Shown here: piece by piece, positions 5,709 through 6,039 of the stretch
Position numbering within the stretch: the stretch's first letter is position 1
How the letters are laid out: every line of letters starts with the position of its first letter
Assembly (NCBI GenBank): GCA_022013395.1
Contig: JAKLQL010000103.1
Coordinates: 1-6,039, forward strand
Length of the DNA stretch: 6,039 bases
From: Acetobacterium sp.
GTDB lineage: Bacteria; Bacillota; Clostridia; Eubacteriales; Eubacteriaceae
Direction of reading: 5' to 3'
Notes under the pieces: generated by a model
Database searches by the model: none
What the model was told of the DNA's origin: nothing
The model's input: only the letters and a program-made list of their open reading frames with translations
Position numbers and translations under genes: made by a program

Positions 5709-5716
5709 GAATGAAA

Positions 5717-6039
5717 ATGAAACAGCAAGAAATTGGAGTTGTTATTGAAGTAAAAGGAAATGTGGCAAAAGTTAAAGCAGCCAGACATGGCGATTGCGAT
5801 AACTGTGGAGCATGCCCTGGGGACAGTGCGATAGTCATGGACGTTCGCAATGCCGTTTCGGCTAAACCGGGACAAAAAGTAGCATTTGAGATGCACAGTG
5901 CAAGTATGGTACTCGCAGCCTTTGTGGTGTATGTGATTCCTTTATTTGCGGCCGCAGCTGGAGCCGTGATTGGTTGGTTGATTGCAAATCAGCTTGGTCA
6001 ATTCTTGGTAGGGTTTCAAGTTGGTGGTGGTATAATCGG
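5717..6039 (+). CDS. RseC/SoxR-reducing-system-like membrane protein, N-terminal part (runs off window)
   Basis: The open frame continues past the window end; about 107 residues are visible. The N-terminal part (MKQQEIGVV...VAKVKAARHGDC) is a small beta-rich domain with three closely spaced cysteines, Cys27, Cys30 and Cys33, in GDCDNCGACPG. Two hydrophobic stretches follow, about residues 63-91 and from 96 on. This layout, a Cys cluster, a KPGQKV turn and then a pair of membrane segments, matches the RseC family. In E. coli RseC is linked to the sigma-E system and to reduction of SoxR together with the Rnf-like Rsx complex. In Firmicutes such proteins may occur near Rnf or other redox genes, which I cannot see here. 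The long gap and possible promoter upstream suggest it is not part of the copper operon. The family assignment is fairly confident; its specific function in this organism is unknown. Confidence 0.8.
   Translation, partial: MKQQEIGVVIEVKGNVAKVKAARHGDCDNCGACPGDSAIVMDVRNAVSAKPGQKVAFEMHSASMVLAAFVVYVIPLFAAAAGAVIGWLIANQLGQFLVGFQVGGGII

Larger units (their letters stand above)
5501..5716 (+). other. Structured intergenic region between copZ and the RseC-like gene
   Basis: About 215 nt without a supported gene, much longer than any other gap here. It holds an 8-bp hairpin (5596-5621), a possible promoter (5623-5652) and two inverted-repeat relations around TACGGTT (5573-5579). That segment can pair with AACCGTA (5516-5522, 7 bp) or, through CGGTT, with AACCG (5630-5634, 5 bp). 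A near-repeat CAACCGTAAATAG / CAACCGATAATGG lies at 5515 and 5629. The region probably separates two transcription units. Confidence 0.55.

Noticed and set aside
5543..5896. Open frame of 117 codons on the - strand over the gap and the RseC-like gene
   Set aside because: There is no ribosome binding site upstream of its ATG on that strand, and it overlaps the Cys-cluster region of the better supported RseC-like gene.
1..6039. CRISPR array, tRNA, rRNA, insertion sequence or attachment site
   Set aside because: I saw no regularly spaced repeats, no tRNA-like cloverleaf, no transposase motif and no terminal inverted repeats with flanking duplications.

Overview
The window reads as a copper-handling operon from a low-GC Gram-positive anaerobe, most likely a Clostridia-class Firmicute. 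Strong purine-rich Shine-Dalgarno sites, very A/T-rich gaps between genes and two lipoprotein signal peptides suggest this. An acetogen-like genus such as Acetobacterium or Eubacterium is plausible, but that is an inference from gene content and style, not a match I could verify. All genes lie on the + strand.

Layout: positions 1-89 are an A/T-rich leader with a possible extended -10 promoter. Five genes follow, with gaps of 39, 43, 53 and 59 nt and no convincing terminator between them. They are (1) a three-part membrane protein with an HMA metal-binding domain, a TauE/SafE (DsbD_2-like) membrane core and a C-terminal cupredoxin-like domain (90-1454); (2) a lipoprotein carrying a second copy of that cupredoxin-like domain on a Ser/Thr-rich linker (1494-1994); (3) a CopA-type P1B copper ATPase with two HMA domains (2038-4497); (4) an unrecognised lipoprotein made of two copies of one domain (4551-5225); and (5) a CopZ-type copper chaperone (5285-5500). 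A gap of about 215 nt with hairpin-forming sequence and a possible promoter precedes the start of an RseC/SoxR-reducing-system-like membrane protein, cut off by the window end (5717-6039).

Probable joint function: CopZ collects cytoplasmic Cu(I) and passes it to the HMA domains of CopA and of the fusion protein. Export across the membrane follows, and the extracytoplasmic cupredoxin-like domains, one tethered to the transporter and one lipid-anchored, receive or buffer the metal. The unknown lipoprotein, lying between the ATPase and chaperone genes, is the best candidate for an undescribed component. No copper regulator (CsoR, CopY or CueR type) is encoded here, and I see no textbook copper operator.

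Points most worth a second look: the duplicated-domain lipoprotein; the histidine-free putative metal site shared by both cupredoxin-like domains; a Gly-to-Val change in the otherwise invariant GDGxND hinge motif of CopA; and the conserved membrane cysteines of the fusion protein, which leave open whether it moves metal or electrons.
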